NCBI RefSeq assembly: GCF_958295425.1
Contig: NC_081154.1
Location: forward strand, 3,817,139-3,881,138
Source of the DNA: Solea solea
Taxonomy: Eukaryota; Chordata; Actinopteri; Pleuronectiformes; Soleidae
DNA: 64,000 nt
Reading direction: 5' to 3'
Made by a program: the position numbers and the translations under genes. The notes below the pieces were generated by a model. The model saw only the letters and a program-made list of their open reading frames with translations. It made no database searches and was not told the DNA's origin. Below are positions 12,521 through 25,200 of the stretch, one piece after another. The stretch's first letter is position 1, and each line of letters starts with the position of its first letter.

Positions 12521-13139
12521 ACTCAGAGGAGTCTGGTGTATTTAGCGTCAGCACTGCTGAAATCGGACGATCGTGAGCCGACTCACAACCCGTTTAGCTG
12601 TATTTCAGTTCAGTGACTGGAACAGGTTTGACAAGAGAGTGAAAAATCAATTTTCTCAAAATTGTACTATATGGCTACTTGTGTTTGTGGTTGTTAGACT
12701 TTATAATTACAGTTTAATCACAGAATGACACAAAAGCCCTTGTTAGCGTGCGTTGAGGTATAATCTGAGTCATATTACAGCACGGCCCTTTATTGGTTAT
12801 TTTAAGGGACGCGTCCATTATGAAAGTATTTCATAATTATGTGTTTCCCTCCAGCTGAGAGTCAGCAGATACTCAGCTGATAAAGTCTGATGATGATTTA
12901 ACCCTAGACATGAACACACATGGAAGACACTTCACTTTATACTTACAAAAACTCCTTTATATTAGATTTAAAAAAGGGAAACAAATAAGTATGAATAGGT
13001 TATTCACACACTATTAAAAATCTACATTCGTGTGACAGCGCCCCCTGCTTTATGCCTCCACAAGACCATTTATTGCTTCAAATGGTGTCAATGACTCAAT
13101 TAACATGTTGTAGAGACATCACACTGTGTGTGTGCGCGC

Positions 13140-13204
13140 GTGTGTGTGTGTGGGAGCCTCTGACGCGCGCTCTGGTATTTGATCCGCGGCCCCGCCCCTT
13201 CCCC
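13140..13204 (+). promoter_or_regulatory. cdc42ep1: Probable cdc42ep1 promoter with GC box
   Basis: The base composition changes abruptly to CpG-rich sequence after a TG run. CCGCGGCCCCGCCCCTT at about 13184-13200 contains an Sp1-type GC box. No TATA box is seen. The assignment rests on the exon-like segment with a good donor just downstream and on the absence of another plus-strand gene before cdc42ep1. Confidence 0.5.
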
Positions 13205-13378
13205 TCATCCTCCGCGCTGCGCTGCTCCGCACACCCGGCGCACCAGCGGCGCAGTCCGGCTGCTCCTGCGGCTTCCTCGCACCCAAAACCCCCCCACAAC
13301 CTCAGCCTTTATTGCGGCGTTTTCCCACTGGAAAGAGAATTAATTTTGGAGATTTTCAACGAGAATCACTTTCCTGTG
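13205..13378 (+). other. cdc42ep1: Probable noncoding first exon of cdc42ep1
   Basis: CpG-rich sequence ends in CCTGTG|GTGAGTTT, a near-consensus splice donor at 13379. The coding part of cdc42ep1 begins at 22298 just after an acceptor (TTTCAG, ending 22268), so an upstream noncoding exon is required. The only CpG-island-like segment with a donor between here and there is this one. The exact 5' end is not visible. Confirmation would come from RNA reads joining 13378 to 22269. Confidence 0.5.
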
Positions 13379-14007
13379 GTGAGTTTATTTTCACTTTTTT
13401 GACACCTTTGAAAAAGAAAGAAAGAAAGAAAGAAAGGCGCACAATAACTGTGAGTTTTATTGTCTATAATGTTCATGTAGAAACTGATTTATCGCCGATA
13501 AAATCCCTTTAATAGTTTTTATAATATGTCTGTAAGTGTTTTCTTTGATTACCTGTTGCTATAATTTCAAGAAGTGGTTCATTATTACTTTTTTCTTCTA
13601 TTTTTCCTATTGAAAAGTAGTTGAATTTATCATCATCATCCTTCATTTGAAAACAGTGTAAGGTCACTCTTTGCAACATTACATAATAAAATACATAGAG
13701 ATTATGTTTAAAAACTGGGAACAAAAGCAGAAAATGCAGATGATAATAGTTGGAGAAATAAAGCAAACAACATTAAATTTGGTCTCAGATAAGGTCACGG
13801 CATTTTTAGACATGTTTCACCGTTTGTTTAGTTTATTTAAACCAGGCTGTTATCATCAGACAAGACTGTGTTATATTACCATTAAGAGTCTTTTCCCAGA
13901 TCCCAGACATGTAACTCAATCTGCTCTGCAACATATTTATATTCAGCAGTATATCATTACTATTTCACCACCACTGCAACTCTGGTCAGAATAAGCTCTG
14001 GCAGCAC

Positions 14008-14050
<43 letters not shown>

Positions 14051-16733
14051 TTAAATCTATCACGCTGCCTTGTAATTATACAGCAGCTACATGCCTAACA
14101 ACATCATGTTTCAATTTCCATACAAGTCACACTGACACGACCACGACATGACAGGGTGAAGTTGAAGTTGGTGGCTCCTCAAGTGTTTTAATTATGGACA
14201 CAAACAGACAGTTAGGGGGGCAGCGACCTTTTGACCCATGCAACCTGTTAGTGAGCCACAAGGGAGGGAGAGAATACCACCAACATGCACACTCACACAC
14301 TGAAGTTGACCAAGGATTTTTTAATGTGGGTGAAACCACTAAAAAAAAAGGAAATCAACACCATTCTCTCTGTCAGTGCTTTGTCCTGCACTCCCCCTTT
14401 CTGTCACCCCGGCATCAGCCGTGTTTGAAATGTGATGTCACAATGTACAAAATATCAAAGTGGTGAGCTACGTTAAGAGATGCCCCATCCACGTTCAATA
14501 CATAGACTTTATGCACTTTGTTCTTCTGGCTCGGCTAGTAGGGGGTCCAGTCAAGTGAAAGAGCTTAAAATGATATCACGATATTTCATCGGGACATCGC
14601 AACGATAGATATTTCACAATAAAGATGTATAAATATGTATTTATAATGCAAAAAAACCCACCATTATAAGCTGATTTTAATGAAATGGACTGGAGGGCCA
14701 CATATGGCCCATGAGCCACAAGTTTGAGACCTCGGTACGACAGGATAATTTGGCCATATAATCTGTTCAACTCAGCCTAGGAAAGGACCAGATTGGCACA
14801 GAAATATGGTGTGGGGCAGATTTAAAGCAAATTCTAACAAAATTCTTATATTATTATTATATAGCAGTCAAGAAAAATTACAATTAGATATTTGAACCTG
14901 TTGTTCAGCCCTGATATATAAAAATAGAGGTCTTAAATATAAACATATAGTGGCTATAACAATCTGGTATCATATTTACTTTCTTCACGTATGATGTCAA
15001 CAACTTGGCAAGTGTGATCAGGTTTTGCTGACTTCCTCAGTTCTGACCTGAAATTTTCCCAGTCAGAAAATCCCTTTTCCCCCTTTTATCCAACACCACA
15101 TGAATGCACTGTGAGTTTCACATTTGCATGAAGGCACTTGCTTTCCATTCTTTTACCATGAATCCTTGCATCAATCAATTAGACAAAAGCACAGATGTAT
15201 GACATAACATGTCTGGGTTTCATATCGTATACTTTCAGGCAAAATGGGGAAAGTCAACTATATGAAAACTATATGAAAACTTCTGTTATTTCACAGATTT
15301 GGCAGTTTGTCAAGTTTGCTCATTTTTCACCTTCACTGCCAAAGGTCACACCGTCGACCTTGCCGCTGGCTACATGAGCTGCTGGTTGTTCTGGTTGTTG
15401 ACCAGAAAATTGATCAGTCGTGTTTGTCATAACACTCTGTTGTTGCTTTTACTGGGGCTTCGATCGTGATCCGGTTAATTAAATGAGTTGCAGCCATTTG
15501 GTGATGACAGGCTGTGATGGAGCACTTTTCCCAGACTCATCATGTGTGGCCAAAAAAAAAAAAAAAAAAAAAAATGCCAAGGAACCCTATGGTGTGAAAA
15601 CAAATACAGCATTTGGATCCAGAGTTCACACCTCTGTAACTGACAACCTTTCCTGGTTGGTTGCGTCAATGACACCCAAAGGTCACCAAGGGTCTCTCCC
15701 AGAGGAATGTATAACTTAGGTTTGAAAAAGAAAGAAAGAGAGAAATACAGCAGACAAACCACAGTACATGTCTGGTCTCATTTACTGAATCATGTGTTTT
15801 CAAACATACTGTATCATTAGTGTAAATCACGGGAGGGAGGGAGGGGGGGTGAGTACAGGAAACATGTTACAGGCATGTGTTAATCATCTGGTGCTGGCAG
15901 AGTCAAGTGTACATTATATACAGAACATGGAAATATCAAAGAAGGATGCAGTGTTTCTCCAGTGAGGAAGGAAGAGGAACAATTGGTTTTTAAGTGATGT
16001 GTGAATTGAGTCAGTATAAATCTATTATAAAATTATATTATATATATATATATATATATATGTATATGTAAATATATATATATATATATACATATATAAG
16101 TACATTATATAAAAATATTGCGTGAGTAGTTAAGATATCAATTTGGTGACGTATTGTCGTCCTTCCTCGTGCAATACAATAATCAATACACCAGGGCAAA
16201 TACTGATATATTAATTAATGAATTAAAACGCTCTAATGTAAACAGTCACTGCCAGTTTCACTCATCGGTCGTCACTACTTCATGTCAAATTCATGTCAAA
16301 TTCGGACTAACACGACCAGATAATGCAATTGGGAGATTAATTTCTACTGCGTGTCACATGTTCAGTCGGTATTAACAAAAAACATCGTGCGCACACACAC
16401 ACACACACACACACATAACAAAATCATGCCAGTTTCTGTGACATCACAAATCCCTGGAATCTCCTCCCTGAAATTGTTCGTCTAGTAAAACGTTGAAAAT
16501 CGCTCACAAAATGCGTTGTGTCTGTGTTCTCCCACATTTTTAAAATAAAGTCAAGTTTTTAAAATCTAGTCTAGTGTGGGCCAGTCTACTGAAAACATCA
16601 GAAGTCACCAGTAAACCATATTTAACTATCTTGTGCTAGCTTTATTCCCTAGCTAGCTACACCCGACAAAACCTGGTAGCGAGAGCTGTTAAACATTTGT
16701 CACTGCCCTCTGGTGGACAAATAAAAAAGTGAC

Positions 16734-17146
16734 ACTGTCTTCAATATGGCCACACGGTGGTGTAGTGGTTAGCACTCTCGCCTTGCAGCGAGAAGACCCG
16801 GGTTCGAGCCCCGGTTGGAACAAGGGCCTTTCTGCATGGAGTTTGCATGTTCTCCCCGTGTGTGCGTGGGTTTTCTCCGGGTACTCCGGCTTCCTCCCAC
16901 AGTCCAAAAACATGCAATGTGGGGATAGGTAAATTGGACACTCCAAATTGACCATAGGAGTGAGTGTGAGAGTGAATGGTTGTTTGTCTCTATCTGTGTG
17001 TGTGGCCCTGCGATGGACTGGCGAACTGTCCAGGGTGTACCCCGCCTATCGCCCGATGTAGCTGAGATTGGCACAGCACCCCCCGCGACCCTCTGGCAGA
17101 GGATAAAGCGGTAGATGATGACTGACTGACTGACTGTCTTCAATAT
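16734..17146 (+). mobile_element. tRNA-derived SINE with 14-bp target duplication
   Basis: The head resembles a tRNA, with an A-box-like TGGTGTAGTGG and a B box GGTTCGAGCCC near 16801-16811. The body has the conserved fish-SINE words GTTTGCATGTTCTCCCCGTG, CTCCGG and TCCTCCCACAGTCCAAA. The tail ends in GGATAAAGCGGTAGATGATG and (ACTG)n. The 14-base target duplication ACTGTCTTCAATAT flanks it at 16734-16747 and 17133-17146, so the element is 16748-17132. The perfect duplication points to a recent insertion. A tail fragment of the same family lies at 51769-51850. Confidence 0.85.
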
Positions 17147-18489
17147 TTACATAGCATTTAGCACGACAACATATCGGTACTTATAGGCTTTTATCAGCAA
17201 AGGCAACGTCTGTCTGCGTCAAGTGGCGCATTAGCTAATGTGCAAGATGGGATGGTGGGAGCAAGAAGAAGAAGAAGAAGCGAAGATTGTGTGAAAAGAG
17301 AGACAACAAAGAGCATAAATTGTGACTGTCAGGAAGCAGAGGGCCTCGGAGAACATGAAAATGAAGCATGAAAATGTTTTCTCGGATAAGAAGGAAGTGT
17401 AGCCGTGTTTTGCTTGGATTCAGACCTGAGCGTGGACAGTGAAAATAGGAATGTAATTGAAAATCAAAGGTCGGGGCTAAAAAAAGAGAGAGAAAAAAGT
17501 GGCCTTATCTTGTATGTTTGTTCACCTGGTTAGTGGGGTTAGTGAGTGAAGGTCATGAGAGGAGGGAGGGAGTGAGGGAAGGAGAGAAGGAGCCATGATA
17601 AAACACAAAGTCCAGGCAAACTGTAGCCGAGTAAACAATGTTGAGTTAAAGTCATCAGAAGTGGAGCAAATGTGTGTGTGTGGCCTCAAACAGCTGTTGT
17701 AGTCAAGCTGTTTCAGTCTTCCTAAGTCATTCAAGACCCTCAAAGAGAAACAAAGGAAAGACATGAAAGAGAAAGAAGAGAGCAAATGGGGGAAAAAAGA
17801 GGGAAGGAGAAGGAGAAAATGAAAGAGGAGCAATCGGGAAAGACACAAACAAATCATAAATCTCTAGTGATGGAAAGTAAAGAGAGAACAGGAATAGAGC
17901 AGAAGAATAGAAAGGAAAAGGAGACAGGACGTGAGAAATGAGAGAGAAAAGGAAGATGGAGACCCAAACGTGGTTTCAATCAGCGGTGAGGTTGTGGAGC
18001 CGAGCGCTTGATGCTCGTGATCGAAAGAAAGACTCCAGCGACAGATGCACCGCGTCAGGAATGTGTTCCTACACACAACAACAACAATAACAGCAGCAGC
18101 GACGACAGGCAACACACACGGCTCCTATTTAACTGTGGTTACCCTTTGAGTTATTTTCAGCAAAGCCACCTCAAGAAAAATACTGTAAACAGTGACACGG
18201 AAATATTTTGTTGAGCTTGTCTGTGATGTGTGAATCCACCAAAAAATCCCCCAGAAGGGTAACTTTCCCAAAGACAGCTATTTTGGAACTGAACATCAAA
18301 ACGGAAGGAAACAGTGCCCGTAATTATGACACATTTAAAAACAGAAAGAGAATAAATCTTGCTGTTTCTCGATTAGAAACTGTGCACTGAGGTCATCAGA
18401 CCATCTTTATGACTATATGCTAAATGTGCCATGTTCCTCCTTCGCTCTCCTCAAACTTAATTTATATTTTTGTGTCCTCTCTCCGACAG

Positions 18490-18551
18490 CAATCAGAACC
18501 AGAGAACCAGCTGACCGGAGTTGTAGCAGCCCACGCTGTGCCCTGAAACAG
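18490..18551 (+). other. Possible 5'UTR exon of cdc42ep1
   Basis: A good pyrimidine-rich acceptor (TCCTCTCTCCGACAG) ends at 18489, and AAACAG|GTGCCC gives a weak donor at 18552. It would be a 62-bp noncoding exon lying in the inferred 5' intron. No coding role is visible. This is low confidence without transcripts. Confidence 0.2.
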
Positions 18552-18812
18552 GTGCCCTACTGGGGGGTAAACTGGAGGAGATGAAGGATTAGAGGATAAT
18601 CCAGGGTACGTCTTGAATTGCCCCCGTTGAGAGGATCAGCCTGCTTTTAAACTTGTAAAGACTAAAACTATTGGAGGGTTTTGTTTGTCTTTGTGGGCCA
18701 GTTAATCTGACACCAAGTGTATTTGTGTAACCCTGAAAACAAGCCAAAAAGACAAAAGTGCAAGGAAGAACAGCCACAGAAAAGATAAGGAAGAAAGAGT
18801 GATCAGCTAAAG

Positions 18813-18964
18813 CAGTGTTTCTCAATCCTGGTTGGTCCTCGCAGACCCCTAATCTAGACGTTAACTTGCTCTGAAACACCTCATTCAAATGGTCAGCTCA
18901 AAGCAATAATTCGAATGTGGTGTGTTGGAGCAGGGAAACGTCTAAAACGATTGAGAAATCACTG
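18813..18964. mobile_element. hAT-like MITE, 152 bp
   Basis: The left end CAGTGTTTCTCAATC and right end GATTGAGAAATCACTG are inverted repeats with one extra base. The interior has CTCTGAAACACCTCATTCAAA and GTGTGTTGGAGCAGGGAAAC, which in many fish genomes belong to a common CAGTGTTTCTCAA-type hAT element (recalled). The flanks AGCTAAAG and GCCTAAAC agree only in part as an 8-bp target site. Confidence 0.65.
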
Positions 18965-20339
18965 GCCTAAACGGTCCAAATACATAAGTGACCCCCCTCT
19001 GAGCTGTGGTCAATGGTCTTTAACAGGATTAGAGAGAGCAGGAAAAACCCCAGAGCTCTCTGTGAGCACACACACAGTCACATATTTAATGAGGCCCATG
19101 TGTATTCCTGTAATACGGTCAGTTATTAATTAGACTGAGGTTTGTTTTGTTCAACCTTGATATGGCAAGACCAAAGACTGAGTGTAAAAAGTGCTACTCA
19201 GGCTTCTGGTTTGCTGGATGAGGACTCTGTTTGAATAGACAAACAAACATGGGGGGTAAAAATGAAACGTCTTTGCGCTTGATTTACAACGTCAGCAAAC
19301 ATTTTACTGCGTCTGTTTGTGCGCCGTGGCAAGTTAGGTTCCCGGGGACTTCAATTTTGTCATCTGTCCATAATTCTGTGCTGACCGTATGAGTCAACTG
19401 CGAAGGATTCCTGTTCAGCAAATTTGACAAAAAGCTTCCAAACCGGAGTCCAGATTCTTATAGAAAACGTCCCTACTGGTTGCCACTTGGCCAAGACAAC
19501 CTTTTTCCCTTTAGACAATAGGTGTAACCCGGTTGGGTCTCACACTCAAGACATCGTAGAACATACCTGGCAGAAATAAGGAAGCTACAGCACAAAATAC
19601 AAGACATAACAAGGAAACATACAACTGAAAACAAAGTTTCCACATGTCTGTCAGGTAGAATGAGGAACAGCAAATTACAAAATAATAATTGCCATTGTTA
19701 AATTGGTCTTTTGGAGAATAGGTGGCCAGCAGATTCCGTACAGTTCATGGGAACATGCACACAGTCCCTACAGACTCACACTGTTTCACATTTGACATCA
19801 CACCTTGGTACACTGGTCCCTGGTGTGCCTCTGTGAACCACGATATGACCGTGCTCAGCGCTGGTATGTGGCATGTTTCCTCCCTCGCTCCGCTCCCAGA
19901 TGCCCCTCTTAAAAACACCCAGCCAGGAGAAGTGGAGCGCAGGGGCCTGGGACTGCGGTCAGCAGCAAATTAGAAGGGGCTGCCTTGGACCTGATGCAAT
20001 CTCCATGTCCTGAACCATAGCAGGTCATTAATGAAGCCAGACGGGGCCTTGCATGCGTGGGAAGTCCGCCTACATGTACTTGCTGCTGCAGTGGAAAGCT
20101 TTTAAAGAGAACCAGAGGTCCTTTTTCTACGAGCTGCTTTATACTATCAAAATATTTGAAAATTGGATATCCATTACTCAGCTGGCAAAGAGCAACACCT
20201 GAAAAAACCCTGTCTGCCTTCATTACACACTTACGGAGGTATGAAGTTCCTAAATCGACAAAAGGCTGTAATAGATTGTCCAGTCAGTCACTAAAATAAC
20301 ACAATATATAAATTAAAACGGCAGTAAATTAATTGTAAA

Positions 20340-20830
20340 AAGCCAAATGAAAATTCAAGCTGCATTGTCCGGGCCCTCGCAGCTGCTTTGCTGCCAGCAA
20401 ATGGTGCTATGCCCTTGAATTTTTGAGATGATTTCTGGCTGGGTCTCTTGGTCGAAAGTCTCCAAAGGTTGTTGTATGGCCACGCCCTTTTGAATCTGTG
20501 GAACCTTTTGATAACTTTTGTTGTTGTTTGATCTGTTTAGTACAAGTTGACACGTTGTTTCAGACGAGTTTGTTCATTTATGAAGCATGCAAGTTGCCAA
20601 AATGAACGCCAAATTCAAAATGGCCAACTTCCTGTTGAGCTGAGCCCATGGTCCCAATAGACTTTTTTGTTCGTCCAGGTATGTCACATGTTTCCACCAA
20701 GTTTCGTGAAATTTCGTGCAACTTAGTTTCGGCTTTGTCCTACCAGGTTTCACCTTTGGAGTTTCTGATGTGAGTGCCGATTTTCGTCCGTTTTCACCAC
20801 GTTTAGTGCCTCAAAAACGCAATTGTTGTG
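20340..20830. repeat. Dispersed teleost-type repeat
   Basis: The segment contains GGGCCCTCGCAGCTGCTTTG and GTGCTATGCCCTTGAATTTT, then AAAATGGCCAACTTCCTG and a run of phrases such as CCACCAAGTTTCGTGAAATT. I recall these words from interspersed repeats in many percomorph genomes; no second copy is in this window. A short inverted pair (AAAATTCAAG and CTTGAATTTT) brackets its first 90 bp. There are no open frames of note. Confidence 0.45.
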
Positions 20831-22297
20831 GAGGAAAATAAACTAATTCCAGGAATTCCAATAGGTCCTCACTCCACTGTGGGATTTATTCATTGTTTTA
20901 AATTAAAATGACTGACCTAATGGACGATCATATGGAGGAAGAAGTTGGGGCACAAAAACATCGATGATTTTCATTCGCTAGCAAACTTTGTTGCTATTCC
21001 CTGAAATGATTTCAGCAACTGTTACAAGTCATAGATCCATAATGTGTGAATGCCAATGTTGGGAAAGCCAATCAGACAGAAGTAGTGGAAAGAAAGAACT
21101 GTATACACACATATAAAGTAGTACTAAATATGAAAAAACAGTCATTTTAGTCTGGAAACAACAATGTAATTAAGTTTTTCACCACTATAGATGAAGGAAA
21201 ATATTTTACTCCGTATCACCAACTGATTGGAAGTTAAAGTAAACTCTTCATTATGATTACTGATTCATATGATTTTAATTCCAGCCATTTACTTGTCAGT
21301 GTTGTGTCTCAACAGTGCTTCTCACAAACAGGACGTTATCTCTTCCTATCTCACGGAGCATACTTTCCCTGTTTATAAACAGAGCCACTGCTGCTGTATG
21401 AGAAAACGCTCCTCTGCTTTGAAAGTGTGATAACTCATTTCAGTGAAATGTCAAATGAACTTCCTGTGACCTGTATGCCAGACAAATGGACGCAGGAATC
21501 CCCCCCCCCACGAAAGTCCACCTTATTCCAGGGAGCAGACTTTGGGTTGTTTCACAGAAGAGTGACCCAGGTCTAAATTTAGAAGGTTCCAGATCAGTGG
21601 ACGTTTGGAACGCGGAATCTTTAAAACCTGAGGAACGCCCACTGTCCAAAATGCTGTGGGGTTACTTTGCCCGAGTTCAGAGCAGGAAAGCACTGAATCT
21701 CAACTTTCACAGAATAAACTGTAAATGTCAAGCTTTTCTCCCAACATCCTTCAAAATCAAATACATCCCTGTCTGGATTTTTAAAGATAGATGTTTTTTT
21801 TCCCTCCCTGTTTTTATTCTCAATAGATGGTTCCATGGAGCAAACCGCACAACCATTTGCAGCTGGACCTATTTCTGAGCTGATGTCGACAAAGCCAAAG
21901 CCCAGAGCGAGCCAGGCGACCTGACCACACTCCAACTGGCTCGACTGCCTCCAGGAACACAACTGCACAGTGTTCTCCTCAATTTATGTCTGTTTAATTC
22001 AGCCAGCAACAAAGAGTGGGACAGAGTTTGGCCTGCAAATGATAAACAGAGATAATATTTGAGAGAACGACTTGGTGCTGCAGGCTTGGAGTTCAACTTT
22101 TCAGCTTTAGTGATTACATGGTTTTTCAAGATCTTGGAATAACTTTGGAGGGGTAGTTTCCCGGTCTGTTCTTTGGAGCCCTGAACTGATTTTTGCATAA
22201 AACTGAGACAAAAAAAGGTCATCTTAGTCCAGTTCACTCTTTCGGTCAGATTGAAGACATTGTTTCAGGTTCATAAAGCCGTTTACCTCTTGAGACC

Positions 22298-25200
22298 ATG
22301 AATCTTCAGGAAAAGTTTTCCGGCCTCAAAGGTCTGGTCACACACTCCCACAGCAAGCGGCGCTTCAAAAGTGACCTCACAGTGGAGATGATCAGCCCCC
22401 CCTTGGGGGACTTCCGCCACACCATGCACGTGGGCCGCGGCGGCGATGTCTTCGGGGACACGTCCTTCCTCAGTAACCACGGCGGGACGGCCAACGGGAA
22501 CAACAGGGACACAGAATCTATCACGTCCCCCGACAACAAGATCGGAGCGTTCTTCTCCAGGACGCTGCGGCAAATCAGGAGGGGCTCGGACAACCATCCC
22601 AGAGGAGGACCCAAGGATCTGTCCCCGCCGCCTCCTCCCGTTTCTCCCATCATCAAGAATGCCATCTCCCTTCCCAGGTTAGACGTGGATATGTCCAATG
22701 GGAGCCCTACTGCCAAGGTGCTTTTCCCCAGCTCGCGTAGTACACCAGAGGAGAAGAAAAGCTCTTACGGTGAGTACGGTCATATCTGTTTCTTAAAGAT
22801 GTGGAATATCCAAACCACCATCCAACCCCCAAAATTTAACAAATCAGCTTATAATATCAGCCATTCTGAAAAGTATAGCTAGTGTCTTTTTTTGACATCC
22901 TTAAGCAGTTTTTGGGACTTGTTTGGGTGATTCACTGTAGCCAATTCTCACAAAACTGTCACTCACAAAGCCAGAATTGGCTGCCATGAAACCCATCCGT
23001 CATTTCTATCCAGTGATCATGGAGACAGATTTGGCCCAGATTGTCCTTCTGAATCACCTTGGTTCAGCAGCTCTATCAGCGATAACACGGAGCGATCCAG
23101 ACAGAAGTGGCAACACGCTGTCTGAGAGGCTGTTTGAATGACCCACATTAACACCACACTCATCGCTCATGCAGTCTCACCTCCCCTGTCTGTGTTTGTG
23201 TGTATGTGGGTGGGTGTTTGGGTGGTGACGTGTGTGTGTTCTAGGCTTTTGGGGACTTGTTGCAGACTTAATCTTCAGTGTGAGCAGTTAGGGCAAAGGT
23301 TAAGGTCAAGTCGGAGTACTTAATATTGTTTGAGTTGAGGCAAGGTCTAAGCAAAATCAACATGTGTGTGTTTGAAAGTGGGTGGGTTGAATGTAAATAC
23401 ACCAAGCAGGAAAGTTGATATGTTGAACTTTGTCCTTAACTTAACAGCCAATCAAGCCGTTTTTCATAACAGATCTGCAAAGGTTCACACTTTAAAGGCT
23501 GTTTTGATCAATTCCTACATGCATAATCTCTGATTAAAGAGTGTTAATCTGTAAAATCATACTCTGTTTGCTTTGGTTGGAGTGAAAAACCTCCAGACTC
23601 TTGGCTCGTACGGCTGGAGTTCAGAAGTGCTGCACTAATTTAACCGTTTTGGGTCATGAATGCAGTGTGTGTGTGACTTTGTTAAGTGATCTGGCAGAGT
23701 TGGACGGTAGTGATTCACTGCATGGAGGGCACATCAACTCAGCAACCTCACACAGGATGTGCTCAGATGGGTTCACACTGCCCCCTGTTGGAATGAATGC
23801 TAAATTATGCCAAGGGTGAAGAAGTCAGATTAAGTATATTGCCTGGAACATCTTAAAAAAATGTTAATAAAAATCCATATAGCTAGACAACTCAATTCAT
23901 TTTATAAAAAGGGTTTTGGATTCAAATAATAATCAAAAAAGTACTTGCTTACTTTTAGTCAAGTTTTTTCATTTATTCAGTTGTAAAACTCACTTCAATT
24001 TAAGGAAGCCATCACAAAAAGTTATATTTCCAAATGAATTTGGTTTAGATCCAATCTGTGGGATTAATCGCTCTGTTTATGCTCCCAAAAAGCAGTAGAG
24101 TGATTCTGGGAAGTATGCTTGGTTGCCTTCTCACTGAGACCCCACCCCATAAAACCACAACTTGTCTTTTGTCATTTACATAAAAAAAAGTGATGGTTTG
24201 CAGATTCTGAACTCTGTGGACAGAGCCATGCTACTTGTTTCCTTCTGCTTGCAGTCTTTATGCTAAGCCAAGCTATGCTAAATGACGCTAACCATCATTA
24301 GCTGTCTCTACATACTGACATTACAGACATTAAAGCAGTATCATTATTCTTAGATAACATATTATATCTTATATAACCTAAGATATAATATGTAACATTT
24401 CTGCATTGAAATGCCAAAAAAAGTTAAGACTAATGTCATGTATTTTGCTGAGTAATGTGCTAACGTTAGCCAACATTCTCCAACCCTCAGCCAATAAACA
24501 ACAGGCTAGCAGTGCCCGTCGTCTGTCGTAAAGTAAACATCTGGTGCTCTTCAGTCTGGGGATCCAGAACATCTTAGACAAGTTAAAATCATCTAAGGCG
24601 CTCAAGAATGTGATGACTTAAAAAGGCTTTAATATTTCATGTCTAATGAATCATAACAACAGTAAAAACCATCAAGGAAGGCCTTTTACTCCTGATATGA
24701 TTCAATATCCATGAAATATTAAAGGCTTTTATTTACTTGAATCTATAGGTAATCCATATTTTTTATTCAAGATCATTTTGGTTGCCATCTTAATGACACT
24801 AGTCTGATTTTAGTCAGACAAAACAATAATTGGATTTTCTAAACGTCATGTAAACAGGTTAGTATGGCTAAAATCGAGCTAAAGTACCTGGATATTGCAA
24901 TTTATAGTACGATAACTCCACTGCATGTATACGCTTAGTCGGACTGGATTTGGACTTGGTGTTCTGCCGATACACCAACATTTCCTCCCTGGTCTTTGAC
25001 CCAGAAGTAGAAGGAGACGACGTATAAACTGCAGCGGCTTACGAAACATACAGAACCACTGCACGATCCATCTCCCTGTCCATCTCGCCGTTGTTTTTCT
25101 GTGACGTAAATGTCAACAGGAAACTAATTCAATATACAAAAGCTTATAGAGAAATATAGCGCCACCTACAGAGGCGGAGTCAGACGTACATGGTCAATAA

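Larger units (their letters stand above)
13379..22268 (+). other. Large 5' intron of cdc42ep1 (inferred)
   Basis: There is no coding exon in this 8.9-kb stretch. It holds (GAAA)n near 13411-13434, (TA)n at 14011-14047, an A-run at 15552-15574, (TA)n at 16041-16092, (CA)n at 16392-16415, a SINE at 16748-17132, a hAT-like element at 18813-18964 and a dispersed repeat at 20340-20830. A possible extra 5'UTR exon lies at 18490-18551. Confidence 0.5.

Noticed and set aside
16748..16830. Possible second tRNA gene
   Set aside because: The A- and B-box-like head does not fold into a full tRNA and continues into a SINE body with a target duplication.
22306..22716. Antisense and second-frame open frames over the cdc42ep1 first coding exon
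   Set aside because: The plus-strand frame carries the CRIB motif and correct splice junctions; the others are shadows of GC-rich coding sequence.
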